Shown here piece after piece: positions 1 to 6,835 of a stretch of 10,951 bases of DNA. The notes under the pieces were generated by a model that searched no databases, was not told where the DNA came from, and saw only the letters and a program-made list of their open reading frames with translations. Origin of the DNA: Rickettsiales bacterium (GTDB lineage: Bacteria > Pseudomonadota > Alphaproteobacteria > Rickettsiales > JALZUV01); contig JALZUV010000035.1 of the NCBI GenBank assembly GCA_023301245.1, positions 1 through 10,951 of the forward strand, written 5' to 3'. Every line of letters begins with the position of its first letter. Position 1 is the stretch's first letter. Both the position numbers and the translations under genes were made by a program.

Positions 1-315
1 AGCATAATTAAGTAGGAAGGTTTCTATCTGCGCGAAATCGTATAAGCCGGCTAAAACATCAACTTCAGCAATGGCCTCACTATCGAGCATACCTTCGACA
101 TCCATATTATCGACCGCCATACTGGCTTGGCTTTCCACAGCACTTGGCACAAAACCTGTCGCGGCCAAATAGGTAATAGCATCGTAAGTTATATCCGCAT
201 CGTGATTAGTAAAACCAAGCACCACACCATCGCGCCGTGTAAGTTTCCAACATTGCGCAAGCGTAAGACATTCGCCCGCAATATGCGCGGCTAATTCTGT
301 TGAGATAGTTTTCAT
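1..315 (-). CDS. DUF2163 tail-tip protein, GTA g13-like (N-terminal part, cut by window edge)
   Basis: Only the first 105 codons are present; the frame stays open to the window edge. The residues include GFTNHDADITYDAITYLAA and an acidic stretch around DNMDVEGMLDSEAIAEVDVLAG, which I recognise as the N-terminal part of the DUF2163 family, corresponding to Orfg13 of the R. capsulatus GTA. In GTAs the protein belongs to the distal tail (hub/baseplate region) and is normally followed by a cell-wall peptidase (g14) and the host-specificity protein (g15), which would lie beyond position 1. The ATG at 313-315 overlaps the TGA of the DUF2460 gene (ATGA), so the two are translationally coupled. The call rests on sequence resemblance plus position after DUF2460. 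Confidence 0.88.
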   Translation of the reverse strand, partial: MKTISTELAAHIAGECLTLAQCWKLTRRDGVVLGFTNHDADITYDAITYLAATGFVPSAVESQASMAVDNMDVEGMLDSEAIAEVDVLAGLYDFAQIETFLLNYA

Positions 316-911
316 ACGCGTACCTCCACCAGTGGAATATCGCGCACGGAATAGATGCCGTAATCGTCGAGCGAGCTGCTTAATGTGTCGGTGGCGAAGC
401 GTACTGGCACATCAAATTCGAAGTCGGCTTGCACCAATGCGCCGCCGCTTAGGGCGCTTGCGAAACTGACGATGCCTGTGGTGCTATCAACCGTATAGCC
501 ATCATTTTTCAGCACGCTATTTACATAGATTTTTACGCTATCGGCGATAGGCTTTGTAATGATACGCGTATGGGTGCTAGCGCCTTCGCTATAATGTTTT
601 ACAAGCTGAAAATCGGTGGAACTTTCTTCAATATTTTCGAGCGTTTGAGCGGTGGCTTCATAGTCGTTCCAATCTTTAAAGCGGAAGGCTTGCGCCTGTC
701 CTTTGCGCGCACGGAAGAAAGTAATCAGCGCTTCCATTTGCGGTTTGGTTTTTACGCCATACGCCACATTATAGCGCAAGCGAGCTTGACTCCAATTGCT
801 ATTGCGCTGCTCATAACCACTATGAGTAACCACCACATCGGTAGAAAATTGTGGCCCACCTGCCGAGCCATAAGAGATATCGGCAGGAAATTGTGTTTCA
901 GAGAAACTCAT
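312..911 (-). CDS. DUF2460 distal tail protein, GTA g12-like
   Basis: A 199-residue protein with the family's hallmark N-terminus (FPADISYGSAGGPQFSTDVV) and the conserved stretch WSQARLRYNVAYGVKT...ITFFRARKGQAQAFRFKDWNDY. This is DUF2460, Orfg12 in the R. capsulatus GTA, a distal-tail component; length is normal for the family. An in-frame ATG exists at 926, but the ATG at 911 is chosen because AAAGGTG sits just upstream of it and because MSFSE matches the usual family start. The gene begins about 24 nt after an intrinsic terminator that ends the preceding 636-residue gene, and I see no separate promoter, so expression may depend on read-through. It overlaps the following DUF2163 gene by four bases. 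Confidence 0.93.
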   Translation of the reverse strand: MSFSETQFPADISYGSAGGPQFSTDVVVTHSGYEQRNSNWSQARLRYNVAYGVKTKPQMEALITFFRARKGQAQAFRFKDWNDYEATAQTLENIEESSTDFQLVKHYSEGASTHTRIITKPIADSVKIYVNSVLKNDGYTVDSTTGIVSFASALSGGALVQADFEFDVPVRFATDTLSSSLDDYGIYSVRDIPLVEVRV

Positions 912-934
912 CGTAACACCTTTCATTTGGGTAT

Positions 935-960
935 AAAAAAAGCCCGCTTTAAAGCAGGCT
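935..960 (-). terminator. Rho-independent terminator between the 636-aa gene and g12
   Basis: On the minus strand a 7-bp stem, AGCCTGC / GCGGGCT with one G-T pair, closes a TTTAAA loop and runs directly into seven T residues (941-935). It lies 26 nt past the stop codon at 986-988. The run of T is present only in the minus-strand direction. This is a textbook intrinsic terminator; the oddity is that another co-oriented phage gene starts immediately after it. Confidence 0.88.
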
Positions 961-985
961 CGTTTAGGTTATTTTATTATCTTTT

Positions 986-2896
986 TTAGCTAATGCCTTG
1001 GGCAGCACCTACCGCTTGCGAAGCATTTGCTTTCTCGGCAAAACTACCTTGGCTTGCGGGTTGGTTACGTTTATTGGCAGTGAATTTCCCCTCACCTTGT
1101 ACCAATGGTTTATTATCGCTTACACTGTGCGCCTTCTCCACTTCAACGGCGGCTTGATTGGCTATATTATATTGCGTCACCAGTTCCTTACCCTGATTTG
1201 AGCGCTCAATTAAGGTGGCTCTGCCTGCGTTAATATCCTTCATCACTTCCGATACGGGCGTGTTATTAGCCACGTAATATTGTGCGATATATAAGGTGTT
1301 CTCGTTAGCAACTCCTCCGCCCATTCCCTTAATCTCGTTCGACGAGATGGCAAGAATAGAGGCATAATCATTCGCCGTAAGTTGCTGGCCTGCTTCTTCT
1401 GCAATACGCGCCGCAGCATAGGTTTCCAGCATTTTATTATCGCCGCCCATAAAGCCGCTTAATTGCTGAATCATCCCAAACGCTGCCGTTACACCAATAG
1501 AAACTAAGTTATTATCTTTACCAAATTTACGTTTTAATTTTTGCGAGGCAACTTCCTGTGCAATCGTACCACCGACCAGCGGAATCATACCCAGCAAGCT
1601 AGATTTTATAAATTGCGAACGCGCCTCTTTTACGAGTGGCGAAGCTTTGCCAAATAACGCTTTAAAGGTTGATATTTTACGTGGGTCAGCGCCCGTTAAA
1701 TCGGCCATTAATTGCTTTAAGGTGCGCAGCTCAACTTTGGTGCTACTTACCATACCAATGGCTTGATGCGCCACCGCACCGTAACGCATGGTAAAGTCGG
1801 CAACTTCGCTGATGGTTACATCTTTCGCGCGGTTTTTAATGCCTTCAGTTGGGTTATCCCAGAACTTCTTTTTGTCTGTTAATTGGTCTAGATCTTCCTT
1901 CGCTACCATCACTTTATCGACTGCCAATGAATAATCGCCCGATAATATTTTATCGCCTGTTTTTTTCTCTGCGTTATGCAAAATCTTTTGCTTAATTTCT
2001 GCTGTTATCCCTCTGGGGTTTCTTTTGCGCAAAATGCGCTTATCAGCTGCAGTTCGAGAATCAATTACTTCTTTACGAATTTTATCTAACTCGCCTTGGT
2101 CGGTAATACCTTTGCTAGCTTCAGTGTATTCTGCATCGTATTTTGCATCAACTTCTCTTGCTGCGCGCTCGCGATTTTGTTTTTCTAATAATGATAATTT
2201 ATTCCAACGGTTTTCTCTGCCAACAGATGCTACCGCTAACTGTTCAGGGCGGTTGCTAGTTTCGGCAATTTCTTGCGCGCTTGCATATTCGCCAATATCT
2301 ATGCCGAGTTTTTGTTTTGCTTTTTTGAAGAAGTTTGGCTGGTTTTTAAAATTTTTCAAAGAATCTTTTGCTGCGGCTAATATTGCTTCTTGTTTCGCAA
2401 TTTTATTATCAACTTTACCCGACAGGTTTAATTTCTCGTTAGCGACTTGCAGAACTTTACCCAAGACCGTTGAAATTGTTCCGCCTAAGGTGGAAGTTTT
2501 CAAGGTTATTTTTGCAATTTTCTCTTCAGCATTTTCGCCGAGCATTTTTTGTGTCAATGGCTTGCCACCCATCAGTTCGGAGATGCTACCTTTGCCCTGC
2601 TTAGCGAAGGCTTCCAACGGTAACGACATTACTTTACCTGGGGTAGCGATGGCATCAGAAACTTGCGAGGCAACCTTTGCGCCATCTTCTCCGGCCACTT
2701 TTCCGCCTGCCCAATTAAGCACTTTCGCAATCGTGAAGTTACCCGGAAGCATGCTGAAAACAGCATCGGGGTTTTCAACTCTTTTCGCCATACTCGCCGC
2801 ACGCATTCCACCTAGCAACACAGCGCCCATCATCGTAACGATGCCTGCTTTGCCAGCTTTCGACTTGTTGCCAGTAATAAATGCGGTTGCGGTCAT
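986..2896 (-). CDS. Large basic uncharacterised protein in the GTA tail slot (636 aa)
   Basis: I do not recognise a family. The protein is long, predicted mostly helical and rich in Lys, Ala, Glu and Arg. Three hydrophobic stretches are visible: residues about 17-31 (AGIVTMMGAVLLGGM), 433-446 (SLLGMIPLVGGTIA) and 464-483 (LVSIGVTAAFGMIQQLSGFM); between them lie long charged helices (about 150-360), and the C-terminal 60 residues are polar and low in hydrophobics. The start is the ATG at 2896, with GAGGAG four bases upstream; a GTG at 2908 in frame overlaps that ribosome site and is less likely. It has its own Pho-box-like promoter and ends in an intrinsic terminator, so it is a single-gene transcription unit. 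It sits just before g12, where a tape measure gene normally lies, so a tape-measure-like role is possible, but the central charged region and the absence of obvious repeats do not prove it. Confidence 0.8.
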   Translation of the reverse strand: MTATAFITGNKSKAGKAGIVTMMGAVLLGGMRAASMAKRVENPDAVFSMLPGNFTIAKVLNWAGGKVAGEDGAKVASQVSDAIATPGKVMSLPLEAFAKQGKGSISELMGGKPLTQKMLGENAEEKIAKITLKTSTLGGTISTVLGKVLQVANEKLNLSGKVDNKIAKQEAILAAAKDSLKNFKNQPNFFKKAKQKLGIDIGEYASAQEIAETSNRPEQLAVASVGRENRWNKLSLLEKQNRERAAREVDAKYDAEYTEASKGITDQGELDKIRKEVIDSRTAADKRILRKRNPRGITAEIKQKILHNAEKKTGDKILSGDYSLAVDKVMVAKEDLDQLTDKKKFWDNPTEGIKNRAKDVTISEVADFTMRYGAVAHQAIGMVSSTKVELRTLKQLMADLTGADPRKISTFKALFGKASPLVKEARSQFIKSSLLGMIPLVGGTIAQEVASQKLKRKFGKDNNLVSIGVTAAFGMIQQLSGFMGGDNKMLETYAAARIAEEAGQQLTANDYASILAISSNEIKGMGGGVANENTLYIAQYYVANNTPVSEVMKDINAGRATLIERSNQGKELVTQYNIANQAAVEVEKAHSVSDNKPLVQGEGKFTANKRNQPASQGSFAEKANASQAVGAAQGIS

Positions 2897-2912
2897 AATT
2901 CTCCTCACCCTA

Positions 2913-2946
2913 AGTATAGGCGATGAGCATTACCGTTTTATGACAG
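2913..2946 (-). promoter_or_regulatory. Pho-box-like promoter of the 636-aa gene
   Basis: On the minus strand the direct repeat CTGTCAT-AAAA-CGGTAAT (2946-2929) matches CTGTMAY-N4-CTGTMAY at 13 of 14 half-site positions. It is followed by exactly 10 bp (GCTCATCGCC) and a -10-like TATACT (2918-2913). This is the geometry known for PhoB-activated promoters, where the box replaces the -35 element. The predicted transcript would start just ahead of the GAGGAG site, giving a leader of only about 10 nt. Confidence 0.6.
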
Positions 2947-2962
2947 TGGGGTGATTATTTTA

Positions 2963-4804
2963 TTAGCGCCGAAAGTTTTCAGCGTCAGCGTCGCGGCGCG
3001 AGGCCACTTGCTCGGCTAGCGGCCTATCTTTCTGTTTTTCCTTAATAATATCTTTATGGTTACGGCGCTCTTTTGAACGCCCTAGAATTTCTTTAATAAA
3101 ACCGGGTTGTCCTGCATCCATTAGCGTTGCGGTATCGGCCACAAGCTCGGTCATATCGTGACGGTTTTTTTGTAAATAATTGCCTTTACGCTGGCTTCCC
3201 CCTTTAATCGCTTCGGCTATCTGCGAAACTTGTGGCGAATTAAGACCAGCAGCCTTTAATTCAGAAGCCGAAAGCTGGCTCATTACGCCTAAAAACTCTT
3301 CCATCGTTTCTTGCCAATGTTCATTGGCCTGATGGCGAAACTGCGTTAACTCCTCTTTCGAAACGCCAACATCAGCCATCACTTCATCTGTTAGGAAGCT
3401 CGACCACATGAATTTTTCATCGGGCGTTAAATTATCCCAACTTTGCTTGAAATGCTCTGGTGTGGCTTGCGTGTGCTTATATTGCTTTTCGACCGCTTGC
3501 TTACGGCGGCGCGACATGTTTGGTTTTTGCTGTAACTTAGCAAGATGAGCATCAAGCTCTTGGCCATGCTTAACTTCGGTCATTTCACCTTTTTCGAAAG
3601 ACGCAATTCCGTGTTTTTTATCAACCAAAAGCACCAAAGCTTCAGGGTGCATTTGACGGTTAGGATCAGCGATTGCTTCAGCGATTTGTTGCGCCGCATC
3701 AAACAAGCGCCCCTGCATACGACGAGGAACTTCCGCGCGCCCAGAATCTATTTGATGTTGGGCGAAAATATCGACAATATATTCGTCTAAACTGCAGCCT
3801 TTTTTGCGACAACCAATCAGGCTTAATTCGGTGGCTGATGGATTTTTCTTTAAATGTTTTGTTAGCGCATCAATCATGGAAGCGGCATTTATTTTATTTA
3901 ATTCTTTGTCATTTTTAATATCTAATTTGCTAGAAATCATACCGCTAATCGTGGTTGAAAAACCCGCCGATACTGTGCCAAAATACTTATCTTTCAAATT
4001 TTGCAAAAATTGTACTCGGCCAATCGTGTCGTTTAAATCATCCAAGTCATCGATACTGGTAAAGGTGCTCGCGGCGATATTGGCGAAAGCGTTATATTGT
4101 TTCTCGCCGTTTTTTGTCTCACCCACTTCGAGGTATTTCAAACCTTTTTCGAAGCCTTCGTTTAATTTCTCGGCAGCTTTTCGGCTAATCTCAGTCGATT
4201 TATTACTTTTCTTTCTACTCTTTCCTTTAGTTCGCTCTGCGGAATCCACCGCTTTAATATCGTTAATCACTTGGTCAATCCGAGTACCAAGCTGTGCTGG
4301 TAGGGTCGCAACCGCATCAATCAGCATTAGCTTGCTGCTGTTTGAAACTTTGCCCACCTTATGATTACGATAATTAACGATAACTTCTAGGTCGCTATTG
4401 ACCGCATTGAAAAAATTAGCACTTTTATTTTGCGATTTTAATGTATTTGAAAATTGGGAACCTGCGTTAAGGTAATCGCCGATTGAATCTTTATATCTGT
4501 TATAGGCCTTATAAATGGTTGGCACGAAGAGAACACCTGAACGCCACCCGCTGTTAGCAATACGCCCAATGGCCGCACTTTCTTGTTCGTTTCTGCCAAA
4601 ATTCTGCGCAACTTTTTCTGCAAAACGGCCAACTTTAGGTGCCATAATTTCGGAGGTTTTATATAAACCACCACCCACGATAAAGTCTTTAGCCGCAGCC
4701 ATACTCGTCGGAACTTTAAATCCCGTCTGATCCTCCATACCTTTGCTCGCCATTTTTGCGAACATAGATTCTAGGTTAATATTTGCGTCTGCTGCTTTAG
4801 CCAT
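2963..4804 (-). CDS. Large basic uncharacterised protein in the GTA tail slot (613 aa)
   Basis: No family recognised. The protein looks soluble and helical, without a convincing transmembrane segment. Features visible: a strongly basic patch at residues 192-203 (RTKGKSRKKSNK), a short Cys pair C332/C337 (CRKKGC), a basic SRRRK at about 431, and a highly charged C-terminal tail (about 575-613) full of Arg/Lys. The ATG at 4804 is preceded by GGAAAG; a TTG in frame at 4816 is less likely. An 8-codon reading frame in the leader overlaps the start. A Pho-box-like promoter lies upstream, and the gap to the next gene (636 aa) holds that gene's own promoter rather than a terminator. Position between g8 and g12 is where tail tube and tape measure genes belong. 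Whether this is a virion part, a DNA-binding factor or an unrelated insertion cannot be told from sequence alone. Confidence 0.8.
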   Translation of the reverse strand: MAKAADANINLESMFAKMASKGMEDQTGFKVPTSMAAAKDFIVGGGLYKTSEIMAPKVGRFAEKVAQNFGRNEQESAAIGRIANSGWRSGVLFVPTIYKAYNRYKDSIGDYLNAGSQFSNTLKSQNKSANFFNAVNSDLEVIVNYRNHKVGKVSNSSKLMLIDAVATLPAQLGTRIDQVINDIKAVDSAERTKGKSRKKSNKSTEISRKAAEKLNEGFEKGLKYLEVGETKNGEKQYNAFANIAASTFTSIDDLDDLNDTIGRVQFLQNLKDKYFGTVSAGFSTTISGMISSKLDIKNDKELNKINAASMIDALTKHLKKNPSATELSLIGCRKKGCSLDEYIVDIFAQHQIDSGRAEVPRRMQGRLFDAAQQIAEAIADPNRQMHPEALVLLVDKKHGIASFEKGEMTEVKHGQELDAHLAKLQQKPNMSRRRKQAVEKQYKHTQATPEHFKQSWDNLTPDEKFMWSSFLTDEVMADVGVSKEELTQFRHQANEHWQETMEEFLGVMSQLSASELKAAGLNSPQVSQIAEAIKGGSQRKGNYLQKNRHDMTELVADTATLMDAGQPGFIKEILGRSKERRNHKDIIKEKQKDRPLAEQVASRRDADAENFRR

Positions 4805-4823
4805 TGTTCTTTCCAAGGTACAT
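4797..4823 (-). CDS. Possible 8-codon leader peptide overlapping the 613-aa gene start
   Basis: The frame MYLGKNNG starts at ATG 4821-4823, preceded by AAAGGTG at good ribosome-binding distance, and stops at TAA 4797-4799, a few bases past the main ATG (4802-4804) in another frame. The main ATG itself has only a modest GGAAAG site. The arrangement would let ribosomes finishing the short frame restart on the main gene. It may also be chance. Confidence 0.35.
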   Translation of the reverse strand: MYLGKNNG

Positions 4824-4844
4824 TTGGCGCACCTTTACTCCACT

Positions 4845-4878
4845 AGCATAGCAAGTGAATGTTACAGGCTGATGAAGG
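4845..4878 (-). promoter_or_regulatory. Pho-box-like promoter of the 613-aa gene
   Basis: Minus-strand direct repeat CCTTCAT-CAGC-CTGTAAC (4878-4861); the half-sites match CTGTMAY at 5/7 and 7/7. It is followed by exactly 10 bp (ATTCACTTGC) and TATGCT (4850-4845) as the -10. This is the same layout and spacing as the promoter of the 636-residue gene. The predicted start near 4838 leaves a leader of about 34 nt containing the short upstream frame. Confidence 0.52.
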
Positions 4879-4937
4879 TGGGCGCTAAAAGTGGGATTTT
4901 TTGGGTTTATTTGCCAATCTTTACTTTTTGTTAGCTC

Positions 4938-4949
4938 TCTAGCGCTAGA
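4938..4949. promoter_or_regulatory. 12-bp perfect palindrome upstream of the 169-aa gene
   Basis: TCTAGCGCTAGA is a perfect palindrome ending 8 bases before the ATG at 4958. It overlaps a possible -10 (TAGAAT, 4946-4951), so it could be an operator for this plus-strand gene. No good -35 is visible at standard spacing. Confidence 0.25.
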
Positions 4950-4957
4950 ATGATTAG

Positions 4958-5467
4958 ATGGACACTGCCTTAGAACAAGAAAAACCAGCACGCCAATTTC
5001 CTTGGAAACCCCTAGGAACACTAGTGTTTGTGCTGTTTCTTGCTGTCGGTATTGGCGCTACTTATAATTACCTAAATAATCATAACCCCGATGCGCTTAA
5101 GCAAATAACACTTAAACTTGACCGCCTTGGGCTTACACCTGAAAATCCTGTTGAAATTCAACGAGTTTCTAATATTAACAAGCTTTCTATTTCTTACGAA
5201 GAAAAACAGATCCTTATTAATAAAACCATTTTCTTAGGCGCAACCCCACGCATGGTAATGCTGGCACTTGGCCAACCACAAGAAGGTCATCGTACTAATG
5301 ATGATTTAGAGAGTAAAAAGACGGTTATTCTAGTCTATCATTTACCTGAAGAATTGCGCCCCACCATGCTTAAATTTGATGAGGGGAAATTAACCCACGC
5401 CTATAAAGGCTCCACTATCGACTTTGACACAACGCCCGTGCCTTATACAGGCACAAATTCGGAATAA
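4958..5467 (+). CDS. Membrane-anchored protein with BamE/SmpA-like C-terminal region (169 aa)
   Basis: This is the only plus-strand gene inside the phage-like block. Residues 21-38 (TLVFVLFLAVGIGATYNY) form one clear membrane segment after a basic N-terminus, predicting an inner-membrane anchor with the C-terminus in the periplasm. Residues about 88-150 carry a pattern resembling the BamE/SmpA fold: an opening GATPRMVMLALGQP (lG.P after a short helix), a beta segment VILVYHL and a closing LKFDEGKLTHAYKG. This resemblance is by eye and tentative; there is no lipobox, unlike true BamE. It is not a recognised GTA component. Its last 25 nt overlap the 3' end of the DUF3168 gene tail to tail. No strong Shine-Dalgarno site is seen upstream of the ATG. 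Confidence 0.8.
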   Translation: MDTALEQEKPARQFPWKPLGTLVFVLFLAVGIGATYNYLNNHNPDALKQITLKLDRLGLTPENPVEIQRVSNINKLSISYEEKQILINKTIFLGATPRMVMLALGQPQEGHRTNDDLESKKTVILVYHLPEELRPTMLKFDEGKLTHAYKGSTIDFDTTPVPYTGTNSE

Positions 5468-5493
5468 GCGCGGAAGCGAATAATACCGCGCTT
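5438..5493. terminator. Two hairpins in the convergent overlap of the 169-aa gene and g8
   Basis: GTGCCT-TATAC-AGGCAC (5438-5454) spans the g8 stop codon, and AAGCGCGG/CCGCGCTT (5466-5473 with 5486-5493, 12-nt loop) begins at the stop of the plus-strand gene. Neither is followed by a T-run in either direction, so they may slow or protect transcript ends rather than act as classical terminators. Confidence 0.35.
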
Positions 5494-5850
5494 GGTTACC
5501 CCATCTTGTTCTTGTGTTACTTCATGCGTTTCAAAGCGCATAGCCACAAGCTGATGGTCAAGCAAGGTAATGCTACCTTCGGCAATAATTTCATAAATTC
5601 TATCAATAATGTCAATCACCTGCTCGGCTCCTTGTTGGCCGTAAACAAGCAGCGGAATGGTCGTACTAAACCCCAAGCTTGTACGAGTTGACCAATTGCG
5701 CGAGGTGAGCGTATCGATAATAATATAGGGATAAGCTGCCTGTTCAGGCGGTGAATCATAAACCCCATCGACAATAGCGCTTAAGGTGGCATCGCCACTT
5801 AACAATGCAAATAGCGATTGCTGCAAAGATTTGTGAACTAGGTGGGTCAT
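5443..5850 (-). CDS. DUF3168 tail completion protein, GTA g8-like
   Basis: A 135-residue protein with the DUF3168 pattern: an N-terminal helix (LQQSLFALLSGDATLSAIVDGVYDSPPEQAAYPYIII), a middle beta part and a C-terminal EQDGVTKRGIIRFRAYSE. DUF3168 proteins correspond to Orfg8 of the R. capsulatus GTA and sit at the head-tail or tail-terminator interface. Length is normal. The ATG at 5850 has AGGAG eight bases upstream. Unlike in typical GTAs it is separated from g7 by a 91-bp AT-rich gap, and it is not followed by the major tail protein gene; a convergent membrane-protein gene comes next. Confidence 0.92.
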   Translation of the reverse strand: MTHLVHKSLQQSLFALLSGDATLSAIVDGVYDSPPEQAAYPYIIIDTLTSRNWSTRTSLGFSTTIPLLVYGQQGAEQVIDIIDRIYEIIAEGSITLLDHQLVAMRFETHEVTQEQDGVTKRGIIRFRAYSEFVPV

Positions 5851-5887
5851 GCTTAATGCTCCTGAACGTTGTTATGGGGGTGTTCTA

Positions 5888-5945
5888 ATTAACATTTGTT
5901 AATATTTAGTTAATTATTAATTTTAATTTACACTTTTAATGTTAA
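5888..5945. promoter_or_regulatory. AT-rich gap upstream of g8 with CtrA-like site and palindrome
   Basis: The minus strand contains TTAACTAAATATTAAC (5913-5898), which fits the alphaproteobacterial CtrA motif TTAA-N7-TTAAC. Overlapping it is a 16-bp palindrome ATTAACATTTGTTAAT (5888-5903). Further TTAA words occur at 5917, 5923, 5936 and 5942. CtrA is known to control GTA expression in R. capsulatus. The stretch is almost pure A/T, so chance matches are likely enough to keep confidence low. Confidence 0.4.
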
Positions 5946-6286
5946 TCATTTTTCTCTTCTGCTTTCAAAATCAAAATTTCATTGGCCTCCTTTACGTTTA
6001 ACACCGCATGAATATGCAGAGTACGAGCGCCGTAAATTATTCGCCAACTTGGCTTTACATCGTCGCGATAACGAATAGTAACATCATGCGTAATGCTCTG
6101 CCTAAGCGCCTTATGGCTATATTCTTCAACACCATTACGCGGTTGAATATCGGCCCAAACCTCTGACTCTAGCACCCAAGTGGTTAGTGTATCGCCGATA
6201 CTATCTTGCGAAAGCACTGGGCGTTCCAACCGAATGCGACGTGTAAAACGTGAGGCCGCATTGTTAACCTTTTGCCCTATACTCAT
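5942..6286 (-). CDS. Head-tail adaptor, GTA g7-like
   Basis: The 114-residue product shows the phage head-tail joining pattern (SPP1 gp16-like family): an N-terminal RFTRRIRLERPV, the central WADIQPRNGVEEY, and the diagnostic THDVTIRYRDDVKPSWRIIYGARTLHIHAVLNVKEANEILILKAEE. It would form a ring in the connector between the portal-side adaptor and the tail. The start at ATG 6284-6286 overlaps the g6 stop (ATGA), with GAGGT as ribosome site within the end of g6; longer in-frame starts up to 6334 would run deep into g6 and are rejected. Corresponds to Orfg7. Confidence 0.92.
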   Translation of the reverse strand: MSIGQKVNNAASRFTRRIRLERPVLSQDSIGDTLTTWVLESEVWADIQPRNGVEEYSHKALRQSITHDVTIRYRDDVKPSWRIIYGARTLHIHAVLNVKEANEILILKAEEKND

Positions 6287-6825
6287 AGTCGTACCTCGCA
6301 ATAAGCATCCCATAAGTTGGTCGCCTCGGGGCAAAGCGACGATGCGGCTTCGCGATTATGGTACAGATGGCTAATGGTATGTAAAATACCCTGCTTGATG
6401 GGGGCGGGAATATCTTCAGCACCGCCATACCCTACGACCATTTCGATAATGATACTATCGGCACTAGGTGCACGGATGAATTTTAACGAATCATTCGATA
6501 AGTTAACTTTATAATCTGCATTATCGAGCGTGGTTTGCACGCCATTAAGCTCGGCTTTGACACTGGTAATAGATTGTAACGGTGCAGGCGTTAAGGCGAT
6601 ATTTTGCCCTGCTACATGCACTTGGTGCATTTGCCAGCTTTGCGTGATAAGCACTTTGCCGATGTATTTTTCCGCCAGCTCGCGCCCTACGGTAGTAAGG
6701 CTATTGAGGAGTGTATCTTCTTCGTTACCATCCACGCGCAAGAAGAGTTTAATTTCGGCCATCGTTAAAGGTTCGGTCGTGGGGGCAGCAGTCAACACCG
6801 CCTGCCTAGGGGGGTAATGGGTCAT
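6283..6825 (-). CDS. gp6-like head-tail connector, GTA g6-like
   Basis: A 180-residue protein with the gp6-like/phiE125 gp8 family start: EPLTMAEIKLFLRVDGNEEDTLLNSLTTVGRELAEKYIGKVLITQSW, a helical bundle typical of the first connector ring under the portal. A C-terminal helix with AIKQGILHTISHLYHNREAA follows a beta region. Chosen start is ATG 6823-6825, with AAAGGAAG upstream; an in-frame ATG at 6894 lacks support and overlaps the small gene before it. It follows that small gene by 10 nt and overlaps g7 by four bases, so the three form one translational unit. Corresponds to Orfg6. Confidence 0.92.
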   Translation of the reverse strand: MTHYPPRQAVLTAAPTTEPLTMAEIKLFLRVDGNEEDTLLNSLTTVGRELAEKYIGKVLITQSWQMHQVHVAGQNIALTPAPLQSITSVKAELNGVQTTLDNADYKVNLSNDSLKFIRAPSADSIIIEMVVGYGGAEDIPAPIKQGILHTISHLYHNREAASSLCPEATNLWDAYCEVRL

Positions 6826-6835
6826 GGAGCTTCCT

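Noticed and set aside
2025..2954. Long plus-strand open frame (309 codons) opposite the 636-residue gene
   Set aside because: It is antisense to a gene with a clear start, ribosome site, promoter and terminator. The translation is rich in Ser, Ala, Phe and Leu as expected for a complement frame, and no known domain is seen.
3804..4364. Plus-strand open frame (186 codons) opposite the 613-residue gene
   Set aside because: It looks like a complement artefact: hydrophobic, Ser/Phe/Leu-rich, no ribosome site, fully inside a better-supported gene.
6180..6817. Plus-strand open frames opposite g6 and g7
   Set aside because: They lie wholly antisense to recognised connector genes and show no family resemblance.
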